Source of the DNA: Bimuria novae-zelandiae CBS 107.79
Taxonomy: Eukaryota > Ascomycota > Dothideomycetes > Pleosporales > Didymosphaeriaceae
Assembly: GCA_010015655.1 (NCBI GenBank)
Contig: ML976689.1
Coordinates: forward strand, 331,160 to 395,159
Length of the DNA: 64,000 nucleotides
Direction of reading: 5' to 3'
The notes beneath the pieces were generated by a model that had not been told where the DNA came from, did no database searches, and saw nothing but the letters and a program-made list of their open reading frames with translations. The translations under genes and the position numbers were made by a program. Shown piece by piece: positions 22,153 through 34,200 of the stretch. Each line of letters begins with the position of its first letter. Position 1 is the first letter of the stretch.

Positions 22153-22472
22153 TTTCGAATGATGCCTCAGTTACTGTACTGATAACGTTTCTTTATACGC
22201 TTTTTGTATGATGCGTGTTGTTGTTTCGTTCGATATCTCTGGTAAAGCGCGAGGTTGAGTTGAGTTATTTTCTTTGTACGAGAAAATTTCTTCGGAAACC
22301 TTGCTGGCAGTGCGCCCTCCTTATACGTGGTGCCGCTGCCCTACAATGAAGATCGCCTTCTTTGCGCTGGTGCCACACCTTTACGTCATCGAAGAGCGAA
22401 ACAAGTCGCGTGTGTGGCTTAATTGCCGGGCGGTGAAGAACATTGGCCAACGAGAAGTGGGCAGGTGATCCA
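22153..22472. other. intergenic region
   Basis: Promoter side of the MARVEL-like gene and the end of a decayed gene. Nothing recognised. Confidence 0.3.
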
Positions 22473-23673
22473 TTAGCCGAGTGCATATCCTGGGCGACCT
22501 GCTGGCAGTGACGATCGAATGCTGCACAACTCACAACGTATCACGAGGGCACGCTCTGTTGCTTCATTGGATTTCTCCGCGCGAGGACGTTGTGGATCGG
22601 GCTGAGATCGCGTTGCGGCGGCGCTGGTGGTGGTTAAAATTTTGGGTTGAATGTTAACGAAGGGGATGGGTTGCGCCGTGAAGAACGGGATGCCGCGTTC
22701 CGCCATAGCCTCAGCGATGACGAGGCCTAGGATGGAGCGTGAGTAGCGGGAGCTTAATGAGGGCGTTTGATCAGTGACAGCATCACACCTCGAGGGGAGG
22801 GCACAACTGGTTTTTCCTCATCAACCCGAAACGCTTCCAAGACTCTCCCACGTCCTGGTGTATCTCGCAATCGGACAGGCAAGACTAGGTCATTAATATC
22901 TAAGGAAATATTGTCGTGATACACTGCCGGATACTGCATCATGATTGTGACCAAGCTATCAAAGGTACCTGGGTCTCGTCAGGCTTCCCGTATTATCGAC
23001 TCTCGACGCGATCCGAAGCCCATCGATTGGTCTTGTGAAGTGCGACCTAGAATGTGAATGTAGACTGCTGACATCGATAGAGCATAAGCTGTCACTGTAC
23101 TCGTTGAGTAGAACGTTCGTACGTCATTTTTGACGTCAGTGAGGGGCGGTTCTCGCGCCTGAGCGAGATATGGGAAGTCTTTCCTTCCCACAATGTTATG
23201 CCGGCAGAGCTGGATCTACAAGCCTAGTTGAGAGTACCTTCGAGCTTCGATTGTGCGTGGTGGTATGAACTGCAGCCTGAACAAATATACGTTAGAAATC
23301 CCATGAGGGGACGATGCTCCCCAGAGCCGGTTATCTTGGACAGAACTTTGTACGGCTCCAATCCGAGATTGATATCTTATTGTTTGGCAAATTTTCAATA
23401 CCAGTAATGCGTCATAACGCGGCTTCGGGCAGGTCGCGAGGCTCGTGTATTGATGCCGCTCTGAGGAGCCGCTAACTCCAGCTCTTCTCGGACGTTCCCG
23501 GGACGTATCTCGAACGCATCGCACACATCCAGGGAGAGATTCCGTTTCATAGACGAAGGAAGTGTCGACGAGGCGTGTCCGCGAAGATATGGTCCCGGTA
23601 CTTGGGAGCAACTGCCTGGAGTGCCGCCCGCCAGTCCAAGGATGATTTCATGGAATTTCCTTTGAGAGGCCAT
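22473..23673 (-). pseudogene. long unknown gene with two in-frame stops and a frame change
   Basis: It starts convincingly at ATG 23673 (MASQRKFHEIILGLAGG) and keeps coding character for about 90 codons. Near 23400-23450 it moves to another frame (RLWGASSPHGISNVYLFRLQ), which then continues to about 22800 through TAG 23216-23218 and TGA 22979-22981. Flanking protein text is smooth on both sides of the stops (IEARRYSQLGL before the TAG, LCRHNIVGRKDFPYLAQARE after it; LVLPVRLRDTPGRGRVLEAF later). A possible intron near 22730-22795 leads to a last part starting LVIAEAMAERGIPFFT. Both stops could come from C-to-T changes (CAG, CGA). No family recognised. Confidence 0.5.
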
Positions 23674-23754
23674 AGTACGAGGGGAGTTGTTAGAGACGTG
23701 GCAACCGACCAGTGTACGGACCGGAATGATCGTTTTCGTGGCTTCGACTTGTCA

Positions 23755-24144
23755 TGAATTCCTTTTTCTGGACTGGTTTTTACGCCTCGTCGATCCTAAG
23801 CCAGGCAGCAAGAGAAAAGGTGCTCGCTGACTTGCAAAAGACTGTCACTCGAGGGTTCTGGGTGGCAGGACACCAAAGTCCATACTATGCTGGCAATGCT
23901 CAAGATTGAAGAAGAAGCTCTCAACAGATGGATTGGCGCCAAGGTGATGCGCTTCGCGGAGTGGAAGCTAGGGTCGTCTTTCCTAGACTGTACTCCTACG
24001 GCCCGGTCTCCATTCCTTCGGCTAGGACCAGCTTCTAATTTGGAAGATTACCAAGGGTGTCGTGAATATGTCCTGTTCAGGTTCACTAGAACCAATGGGC
24101 CGCGAATTTGGACGGGGGCCAAGGCGAACACGAGCGTGTATTGA
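23755..24144 (+). pseudogene. possible small coding relic
   Basis: ATG 23755 opens a 50-codon frame (MNSFFWTGFYASSILSQA; VTRGFWVAGHQSPYY) ending at a TGA. Directly after it another frame carries a further 80 codons (EEALNRWIGAKVMRFAEWKL). They may be one gene with a frameshift. No family recognised. Confidence 0.22.
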
Positions 24145-25276
24145 CCACGAGGTGGGTGGCATACTTCGGTTGCCGGCCACCCGCCTCCAACCACTGGTGA
24201 TGAACGCCCATTCGCACGGAACTGCCGCCGTTCCTGTTCCCCTAAGCGCGGGTTATCGAAGCCGCCGTGACACACGAATATATGAACCAAAGAGAGGTCA
24301 ATCTGTCAGCCGCAAACTGTGCCTCTTACCTACTCATCCGGAGTCGTACGGGTTGGGGCGAATTCGTCTCACTCTCATACCAAGCCGGTAAATCAGACCG
24401 CGTCCCTGCCTGTGCCGCATTGTTGCTAAAGATCCCATCGACTCCAGACTCCAGAGCTTGTCGATCATCCGCTGCAAGTCGGTGCTTACAGCGTCGAGGC
24501 CTTCCAGAATGTTTCGAACCGAGTCGTGATCGGTAAGATGCGCACGACTGTAGTTTTGATGCAGCGTCTACCTTTCTTACCAGGCGCTGGGTGCCAGGCC
24601 ACGAGGCACGCTTCCACGAACCGGCACGAGGGTGATTGATTAATCAATTCAACACCGTATTCATGGATGCTGGAACCATCATCTAAGTCCAACAGGGAAA
24701 GGTTGAGCCCTGTTCAAGGCTTTGTTGATGCGCTTCCGAATTGCTGATCCTTCCCATGCCTTGCAGCGTTTCAATAACTGTGCAAAAGCCTCCCATACAA
24801 CCGAGACATCCAGTCACGCTTAGTCAAAGAGGCTTCGGCGCGTAGTCGCGTTGATCCGAGAGTTTGGCAACCCCGATTCCACGTGTGGAGCAGCAGTTCG
24901 ACTTTACCGAGCCCTGTCAAGGCAACTTTCATGCATGTCCTCTGTAACCTTGGATCTGACACCGGTCGCGATTCGTCCAAAACGCCGTGTTGCGCCCATG
25001 CTTCACATCACCCGGGTGCGGGTTATTGGAGGATAAATGACACGACTTTAGCCGGTTGGCATGCTTGTCACCAAACGCCCAGCCGCTACGCCCAGATGAG
25101 ATCGTCCTACGGTTCAGCCGGGATGGCCTCCGTCTTGGGACCTTACATTTTCATGGTCTGGGGAAGAAGCCGGGGTAGTGGGTCTGGCATGGGGACTATA
25201 AGATCATGGTACACTCGCCTGTCATGGTTGCAGTCAAGCGCGTCGCTTTCGACTGAACAACGACTCCGCCGACAAG
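24145..25276. other. gene-free region upstream of the transporter
   Basis: About 1.1 kb of normal composition. Open frames on both strands are short and unconvincing. The last part must hold the transporter promoter; no TATA box is seen. Confidence 0.35.
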
Positions 25277-27100
25277 ATGGTCAAAACTGGAGAAACCTCG
25301 GACCCCATCGTCACTCGCCTCGTCGAGGCGGACAAGGTGCCATGGTACAAGAAGCCCAACCTCCGGCTGATGTACGTCTGGCTGTTCCTGTGCTGTATGG
25401 GTGTTGAGATGACCTCCGGTTTCGACTCTCAACTCATCAACACGCTCCAGTTTTCGAAATATTTCAACATATGTAGGTGTCTGAGTCTCATATTCACGAC
25501 GAAAGCGCTAACAAACCAGATTTCGGTAACGGATACATCAGCCCCAAGACCAAGAAGCCCGCTATCGAGGATGGTCTCCTGGGTTTCATTTCTTCGTGCT
25601 ACCAACTCGGATCGATTCTCGCTGTCCCCATCGCTCCTTGGTTCAACCAGAAATATGGCCGACGATGGTCTATCATGGTGGGTTCGCTAGTCATGTGTGT
25701 CGGAGCCATCCTCCAGGGTTTCTCCCAGCATGGTGAGACTGTCCTACCAAGTATCGAGGAACACACGCTAACGAGATTCAGTTGCCATGTACATCATTGC
25801 GCGTATGCTGCTCGGTGTGGGTATCGTCTTCTGTATCATTTCCGGTTCCTCCTTGATTGGTGAACTTGGCCACCCCAAGGAGCGCCCCTTCCTGACCTCG
25901 CTCTTCAACGCATCGTACTTCATCGGATCTATTATTGCGGCTGCCATCGCCATCAAGACCGTTGAAATCAAAGGTAACTGGAGCTGGCGCCTGCCTTCTC
26001 TTCTGCAGATCTGCCCTTCCCTTCTTCAGATCTGCACCATCTTGTAAGCCTCACCCTCTCCCGTTTGGAGAATACAGCTGACAAACTCACAGTCTACTCC
26101 CTGAAAGCCCGCGTTGGCTTGTCAGCAAGGACCGCGATGACGAAGCCTTCGCTATTCTGACCAAGTACCATGCCGAGGGTGACGCCAGCTCTGTCCTCGT
26201 GCAAGCCGAGATGGCCCAGATCCGCTCCACCATCAAGCTCGAGCTCGAGAACTCTAAGCAATCTTGGATGGACATGCTCCGCACCGCCGGTATGCGTCGC
26301 CGTGTGCTCATCGCCGTCATGATGGGTCTCTTCACGCAAATGAGCGGCAACACCCTGCTCTCCTACTACTCGAACCTTCTCTTCGAGATGATGGGATACA
26401 CCAGCGACTACGCTAAGACCCGCATCAACATCGCCAACCAGTGCTGGTCCCTCATTAACGGTGTCGCCATCGCGCTCATCGTCACCCGCTTCCGCCGCCG
26501 CCGGATGTTCATGCTCTCCGCGGCCAGCATGTGCATCGTCTTCATCTGCATGACGGTGTCCTTCGAGCGTCTCCGATATGCAAAGGACCACCACTTCGTC
26601 AACAAGTCCGCCGGCATCGCCGCGCTGTTCTTCTACTTCGCCTACTCGCCCTGCTACAACATCGGCAACAACTCGCTCACGTACACGTACCTCGTCGAGA
26701 TCTTCCCATACTCACAGCGCACCATGGGTATCGGTGTCGAGCAGATCTTCGGCAAGCTCGGCGGCTTCTTCTCCACCAACGTCAACCCCAAGGCGCTGAA
26801 CGCTATCGACTGGAAGTTCTTGGCTATCTACTGCGGGTGGATCGCGTTTGAGTTCTTTACTGTGTACCTGCTCTACCCCGAGACGTACAACCGCACCCTC
26901 GAGGAGCTTGCTTTCTGTAAGTCGCTGCCCCATACAAAATCCTTCATAGGGAGAGAAACTAATATGTCATCGCAGTGTTCGAAGACAGGGACCTCGCCGA
27001 GAGGCAGGCCGCCGCCGTCGAGAAGCAGATCCACGAGGGCGGCGAGCTCGGCGCCGTCGACGAGAAGCACCTTGCTACCCATTCCGAGCGCGCTCTCTAG
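25277..27100 (+). CDS. MFS sugar transporter (lactose permease/hexose type), 539 aa
   Basis: A proton-coupled or facilitative sugar carrier of the plasma membrane. Exons: 25277-25472, 25520-25732, 25782-26043, 26093-26916 and 26976-27100 (introns 47, 49, 49 and 59 bp), all in phase. The start MVKTGETSDPIVTRLVEADK is followed by twelve hydrophobic segments. Family marks: NQKYGRRWSI after helix 2, the PESPRW motif before the central loop, MSGNTLLSYYSN in helix 7, YTYLVEIFPYSQRTMGIG, and PETYNRTLEEL after helix 12. The PETYNRTLEEL ending and an acidic tail are typical of the fungal lactose permease-like group, but the substrate cannot be read from sequence. Start chosen at the first ATG of the frame. 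Confidence 0.9.
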
Positions 27101-28244
27101 ATGGTGTGAGACCATGTGTGCTTTCGTGTGCCGGTGCTAGGATTAGTTTAATGTTCGCGTGTTTTTTAGTACAGCGTGCTCGTTTGAGCTGGGCACGGCA
27201 AATACACGTACTGCTCTCTCATGTTCCTTCCTTCGTGAATCGGTCCGAGTGTATTCCGACGTTTCCATGATGAATCAGCGTTTAGTTCGTGAAGCGCGAC
27301 TCCACCTGTACCGCGCCCGAAAGTCGGAATAAGCGTCTGTGGCGTATAAACGTCGAACGGATTGTTTGCTAGCGGCTCGGTTGGAAAGAAGTGGAAAATA
27401 TCGCACATGAGCTTGCCGCATACCAAGAGCGTCAAAGCCCGGCTTCGCCTTTGTCCCGTGCACTTAGAATCCGTTGAAAAACCGCCTCTATCAGCACCTA
27501 TCGCCCCTCCCGCTATCGCCACCCATCCCATCATCCGTATCTCATCTATCACCATCCCAGCTTTTCAACGTCAGCACTAATCCTGCACGGAAGAACGCCC
27601 TATCCATGCATCGTACCCCACGCTCACGCAAACCCTGTAACCACGCCCTCTTACTACAACTGACCATGCTACACTCCGCCTTATCGCCTCGTTGTGCTCC
27701 TCTCATTCTCGCGCGGGGCTGTTCGTTTTCTGGAAGGTGGTCCACCTCCGTCAAGTATGTTCATTTGCTATTGGTGACACTCTTGTGCTCCTGGCGCATT
27801 GGAACATGCATTCCTATGTTGTACTCACTCGGCACGGGACGATTAATTTGAAAGATGGCGATCTCGTCGACGGATAGAACAACTGCCGAGGCCTCGTCAT
27901 TTGCTGATCTCTATGCAGACGGGTTGTGGTCATTTTCCTGGTTCATCAGCAATCTCACTTTCACTCGAGCAAGGATGAAGTATCTTAATCGCAATCTGTA
28001 AATATGATTTGGAGAAGTTATTGGCACAATCTGAATCCTGAAAAATCACATGAGAGATGGGTATATCTCGCAGATACGCACCTCAGCCATGCCCAGCCAT
28101 GCCACGCCATGCCATGCAGATAAAAAAACCCGTGAAGACAAACCACATACTCCGTTGCCCCTAAATATTGATCCGTCAAGGATTCGAGAAAACAAAAGAG
28201 ACGACACTCGCAAAGAGCGTGCGTGACAGTCAGCCTAACCACTC
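27101..28244. other. intergenic region between converging genes
   Basis: About 1.1 kb shared by the 3' ends of the transporter and the dynein gene. A short repeat of CCATGCC-type words lies at 28088-28117. No gene recognised. Confidence 0.4.
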
Positions 28245-31200
28245 TCACACCTCCGCCTCCGCCATAATCTGCTCCTGATCATCTAGCATATCTACAACCC
28301 TCTTCAAATTCGCCACCATACTCTTCGCCTGCCCGACAAGCAACAACTTCTCCGCATTCGCCGGCAATCCCAGATATGTTGGGGGCTCGCGCTCCGGCAG
28401 ATCGTTGACCCAGCCCATGAAGTCCTTCCAGCCCGTCGCGCTGGGGAGCTCCAGTCCCTGGCTCTGCTCGGTATCGGGCACGATCTTGAAGTTGTCCTCA
28501 AACGCGGCGGGTGTCATGCATTGCTCGACAAGCGAGGCGAGCGTGCGGAAGTCACCTTCGTCGTCGATCTTGCCGCCGTACATCTCGGTGACGAGCGTGC
28601 GGATCATGGCCCAGGGAATCTTGGTGGGAGCGACGTTGGATCGACCTTGGGCAACGTTATCAATCCAAGTGTCGACAATGAAGCTGCAGCATTCGTACTG
28701 TGAGAGAGTTAGTGTTCGAAGTATAGAAATTTGAAGAACATACGTCGCTATCATTGAACTCCCAGTAGCCTTTCCATCCCAAGTTGGGTGCATATCGCAA
28801 GCGCTCCTGCACAACCGCATGGAAGAAGCACAGCAGGAGATAGACACGTCCCTTCTCTACTGGGTTCTTGGTCGCCCGGTCTGCCAAAGAAGCCAAAGAG
28901 TCCTTCAAGTTGGCACGAATACCGGCTGGCTGCTCGTAAGACAAGACACGAGATGCGCGCAGTAGATTGACGGGGATCTTCGGGCTCGATTCCATGGACA
29001 GGAAGAGGCGGAAGTCAGGATTGGGCTTAAGAGCTTCGAGTTTCTTTTCGAGCCCTCCGAGCCACTCCGTAGCGAGATGAACGTTCTTGACAAGAACCCA
29101 GTTACCCGTTGTCGCGGCGTTGGCGATAGCCTTGTCAGCGGTGGCCGCACCTTCATTGGAACCCATGGCAATGTTCGAGCAGGTGACATGCTCTCGCTCA
29201 ACCAAATTGTCGACCTTGTAACTGGCATCAAAACCTGGGCTGGAGCTGAGAGCGACTGGGGTGGTTGCGTTGACTTGCTTGACGATATCGCCTAGGTCGC
29301 CACTTGCATCTAGCAGGCCCTTGCCGAATACCTCGGAAACGAAACGCTCAACAGCGGGGACGAAACGGTCCACGCGGAAGAGTTTGACGAGTATAAGTGC
29401 GCGCAATTGTTGGTCGTTCTTGTTGAGGTCTGCCGGCCAGACGGGAGGTACATGGCGATCTGCAAATTCTTCTGCAAGGAATGCTTCCCAGGCGGCACTG
29501 TCCGCCTTCTCGAGGTCAGTCTTGAAGACAGGCACCTTCGCTGCACGAACCATGACTTCGTCCTTGCGTTCAGGTTCAGTGGAAAGATCAACACCTTCCA
29601 GGTCATCGTCAAGGATAGTATCGATCAAGGTCTTGTCCATCTTGTATGGTGCAGCTTGAACGAGGAGCATCGCCAGCGTAACGCGATCCTTTTGAAGAAG
29701 GGAAAGTGAGGTCCGGCGGTACGAATCAATGAACAAGTCGGTGATGATCTGGTCGATGCGAGGGCCGTGGCCAGTGATGCTCGAGTTCTTGACTTTGCGC
29801 AGTACAGTCTCGAAGATTTGTGTGAAGTACTGCAGCGAAAACTGGTAGAAGTGGTTGAGGTGGTGCAGTTGTTCCAACACAGCAAAGATGGCTGAGCATG
29901 AGCGAGCAACCACCATGTATTCCTTCGTAATGTTGTCGACCTCTGTCATTACGCCAGCAGTCTCCGAGACCTTGACTGAAATCTCCGCGGCCTCCTTCTT
30001 TAATGTCTCCAGTGTCTCAATGACGCGGTCATCATCAAGAATGTTGCCTTGAGATTCGTTGAGGGCTTGAAGCAGGCGCTTCTCAAGCTGTCGCAGATGA
30101 ACAGCAAACTCGCCCTGCATCTTGATGAGATTCGTTCGCCGCTCGTCCACATCAGGTCGCTCAGATTTGAGCACTTCGTTGAGAGTCTGTGTTTGCAAGC
30201 TGCTCTGTGTGACGGTGAAGTTGACGAATGTGGTACGACTGCAGATGTCCGGAGCAAAGTTGGCCGAAGGGTCGCGTGTGGAGAGATAGAGTTTGAACGA
30301 AGGTGAGAAGTCGATCTCCTGTTTGCCAAGCTGGATAAGCACTCGACCTCCCGTCTTCTGGTATTCCTTGTTGAGAACGTGATTAAGGATCGGGTCCAGA
30401 TGTTCAGCATCCTGGATCAAGATGGGGTTACCGAAACGTAGGGAGCTCTCGAGCTGCTTCGTGAACGAATCACTCAAGAAGCTGGTAACGGTAAGTCGGC
30501 GATCCTTATTCTCGTTCTCTAGGAACTCTTGTGTCCTGCCAGATGGGTCGATGATGAGTGGATACCGGTTGAAGCGCTTGAGGACGATCGCATTCTCGGT
30601 GCAGAGGTCGTCGACCGGCAAACCGTTGTGCTGCCACGTAAGCCTCTCGTCAGGGGTGGACAAGTATTCGGTCATCGGGTTTGGTGTCTTGTAAGTGATA
30701 CCCGAAAGTGAAAGGTGGTGTAACCAGTCCTCCATCATGCCCTTCCTGTACTGTTGATCGTAGTAACCTCCGTATGCGATGAAGGCTGCGGCTATAAGCA
30801 CGTCGCCAACAATCGTATCGATCTGGGTATCGAAAGAGCGGCTGCTTTCCTCCCAGCGTACTCGTTCGGAAGAGAGACTGTCGAGCAGCTTCAAACTACG
30901 GTCGACCTTGGACTCGACCGTTGTCATCTCAGCCTTGATAGCCTGGGTTTCGCTGATCAACGCCGCGTATTCCGTCTTGTACTGAGCAATGCTGTCCTCT
31001 AATTTCTGGATCAACGCTTCAGTCTCCTTCGCCTCATCCCTTGTCACTTGTGAAGCCCTGTCCAGTTCTTCAACCTCGGCGCGAAGAGGGCCAACACGAT
31101 CCAAAATATCTGAGAAGTGCACCTGAGCCTCCACCCACTTCACAAGCGGACCGCAAGCCTTTGAAGCGCGATTAACCTTTTCGAAAGTAAAGTCCTCCTT

Positions 31201-34200
31201 TGATAGGTATTCCTGCGTCATCTTCTTTCGTAAGGCAGCCGTCATCTGTTTCTCGTTGTCGAAGGTTACGATATTCGCGATGAAGTCATCCCTCCTCACA
31301 ATGGCCACGATAGATCTCCAGTCAGTCACCTTGTTACCCAGAAGCGTGCATACAGCCTCCAGTGCCAATTTGACACCCGTAGGAGGGTTGCCCATGGAAC
31401 GGACTTCAGTGAGGTGTTGCCTCTTGATGTTCTGCACAGCCTTCTGTGCCTCGAGAACAGCAGGTTCGGCAGCGGCAAGGTCCCTATCCACCTCCTCTTG
31501 ACGCTTCTTGATCGCCTCGTCATCCTTAGCGAGCTGCGCTTTGACCTGAATGGAGCTCGTCTTCTTCTGCTCAGCTTCTCGCTGATCGGCCACCATGCGC
31601 TGCAACTTGTCATTGGCTTCAGCGTCTTTCTTCTCCAGTTGCGTCTTCTTCTGCGCTAGGCTCACGCGAAGTTCTTGAACCTGGTCGACAGTCTCGCGAA
31701 GCTTCTCCAGACCGACATTGAGATGGCGCTGCTGTTCCTCGAGTTCCTCTCGCTTCTCATTGTACAGTTTGACGTATTGTGCCACGAAGTCCAGGAAATG
31801 ACGAGGCGTAAGATATGTCTTTTTGTTCTGTTGCTTTTGTAGTCTATTGTTGAAGCCGTGCAATGAGTGGTGAACGTAGACCATAGCATTGACGACGCTC
31901 TCACGATGAGACGGTGGAAGAGTGAGACCGCGATAGGCAACGGGAATGCTATCTGGGGCGTTATAGTTGGCTCGATCGAGATCCACCGATTGGGTAAGTT
32001 CGCTGCCGACCTGGTAGAGCGCTTGGTCGGACCAGTCGCCCATCCAGTTGAGTACGCAACGATTGAACAGAGCAGGACTAGTGGCAGCCTTGGATGAGAG
32101 TCCTTCTTCTGGTGGGTTCATCGTGAAGACAACGTGGAGGTTCTTGACGATTTGTCCAGTGAACCACTTGTAAAGTTCTTCTTGTGAGTCGAGAATGGTA
32201 CCCTGGCGTTGGGCACCTTCTTTAATGGCGGTCATCAAGGCAGCATGTTCGTCCCCTTCGAAAAGACCAGGTACTTCGGCGTTCGCAAGCAGGGTGTTCA
32301 TGCGCTCAAGGAACCCAGAGTCCAACACGTTGGCTTCGTCCATGATGAAACAAATCTTTTCGCCTTTGCAACCGCAACGACGAAGCACATTGCGCAGATC
32401 TTCGTCGAAGTCCTCGCCAGTGTACTTGCCATGGACCTTGATCTGGTAAACCTTCAGTCCGTTCATCCAGGCAACAAAGCGAGACAATGTCGTCTTTCCT
32501 GAGCCGCTAACACCGATCAAGATCAGATGACCTTGAGGCTGTCGGAACACACGATCAATGCGGAGGACATGTTCGAGGACGTCGTTGAAGAGAATCAAGG
32601 GCACATCGACTTCCTCCTCACAGAAGGTCTTCAGACGTGCCTTAACGAAGTCGCGTAGCTGATCGCGCTCCACAGGAACGTAATTCTTAGATAGCCAGTT
32701 TGAGAACAGAATTGGCCCGCCAAGTGCCTTGTCTTCGTCAATGGTCGGGAAATGTTCCATGGCGACACGGTGGACACATTCCTCAGTCCATTTGCGCTCG
32801 TCTTCAGCAATGAGACGATCCTGGAACAATCGAAGGGCTTCATGTGCCCAGATCCTTACGAGACCTTCCACGGGGAGCGTTTCAAGTGGACGAAGAGCCT
32901 CGTACACACCGCGGACCCAACGTGTTAACTCACGAGGCGAGTAAACGTAATGCGGTTGGATATCCGGAGTGAATCGCTTCTGTGACTCGGAGTACAATTG
33001 TACCATTGCCTTTGTTAGAGCATCTGCATATCCGCGCAAAGTCGGAATGATCTTCAACACAGCGCTATTGAAGGTGCCGTAGATTTGATGTAGCGACTGC
33101 TGGCCAGGGTAGTCGACCATAATGAGTGGAGCATGACGAAGGAAACGAAGGCCCATTGGCGTACGGCCAGCGTCCGTAGGAGGGTTGCAAGCACCAACAA
33201 ATTGGATGCGATCGAGGGTGACCCAAGTCTTGTCGGAGGTCCTCCAGAAGCCATTCTGCTCTACAAGCTGTCTGAGGAAGGAGATAGCTCGCTGGGTACC
33301 ATACTTGTCGGGTGCAGGCAAATTGATTTCGTCGCAGAATATGATAAGCCATCGGCCCACCTGAGTTGGAGATAGTTGCACTCCATTAAGCGTCTTCTTG
33401 TACTCGCAGTATTGTTCGAAAGTCTTGACGAGGAGATCTGGTGTTGTGGCACTGGAAAAGTTAAGGCCCACAACCTCCATGTTGGGCAGTTTGCGAAGTG
33501 CACTGAATAGCGTCATGGTTTTACCGGAACCTGGCGGACCGCAAAGCAAAAGAGGCTTATGCTCGGCTAGCCAGGAGTAAAGGACATCCTCATGGCGGAC
33601 GGTATCGAGCGTAGGAATGACCACATCAGTTTGGATGATCGAATGGGTATTGACCTCCATGGTCGGCACCTGGTTCTGCCACATATCCCATTCAGACTTA
33701 TCAGCCTTGACATCGAAATCAATCAACGAGCTCGATTCGTTGAGTGGTGGGAGTTCGACATCGGTCATGCCCGCGATAAGATCACCGAACTGTTTGCGTT
33801 CGGAAAGAGGACAGTCGCCCACAAGGGCCCATACCAAAGCAAGAAGTAGCTTCTTCGATACATAGGCCTCCATCTTCTCATCTTCGAGCGGAAAGTCTTG
33901 GTGTTGGACATTGTACTCGAGCACGTTGCGACAGGCTTTATTGAGAAGCGAAAACAGAGTGTTCAACGCGCGGATCTCAGTGTACTCCATAATGTGCTTG
34001 AACTTCTTCGCCATACTGAGGGCCTTTTCAATGAAGCGATCCTGGGTGAGCTTGATGAGTAGAAAGCCTGCAATCATGTTTTGTGTGGCGAGGGTCTTTT
34101 GAGACATCTGGCCTGGTGCCACCGAGTCATCTTCGATGTCGTCAAAAGGAACCGTCTTGAGGTTCTCAATGTAATTCTTGATCATCATTTCGACTTCGAC

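Noticed and set aside
25990..26035. Apparent duplication (SLLQIC twice) in the sugar transporter
   Set aside because: The region aligns by length and position with the normal WRLPS..LQ..PS..PESPRW segment of sugar transporters, so nothing was inserted.
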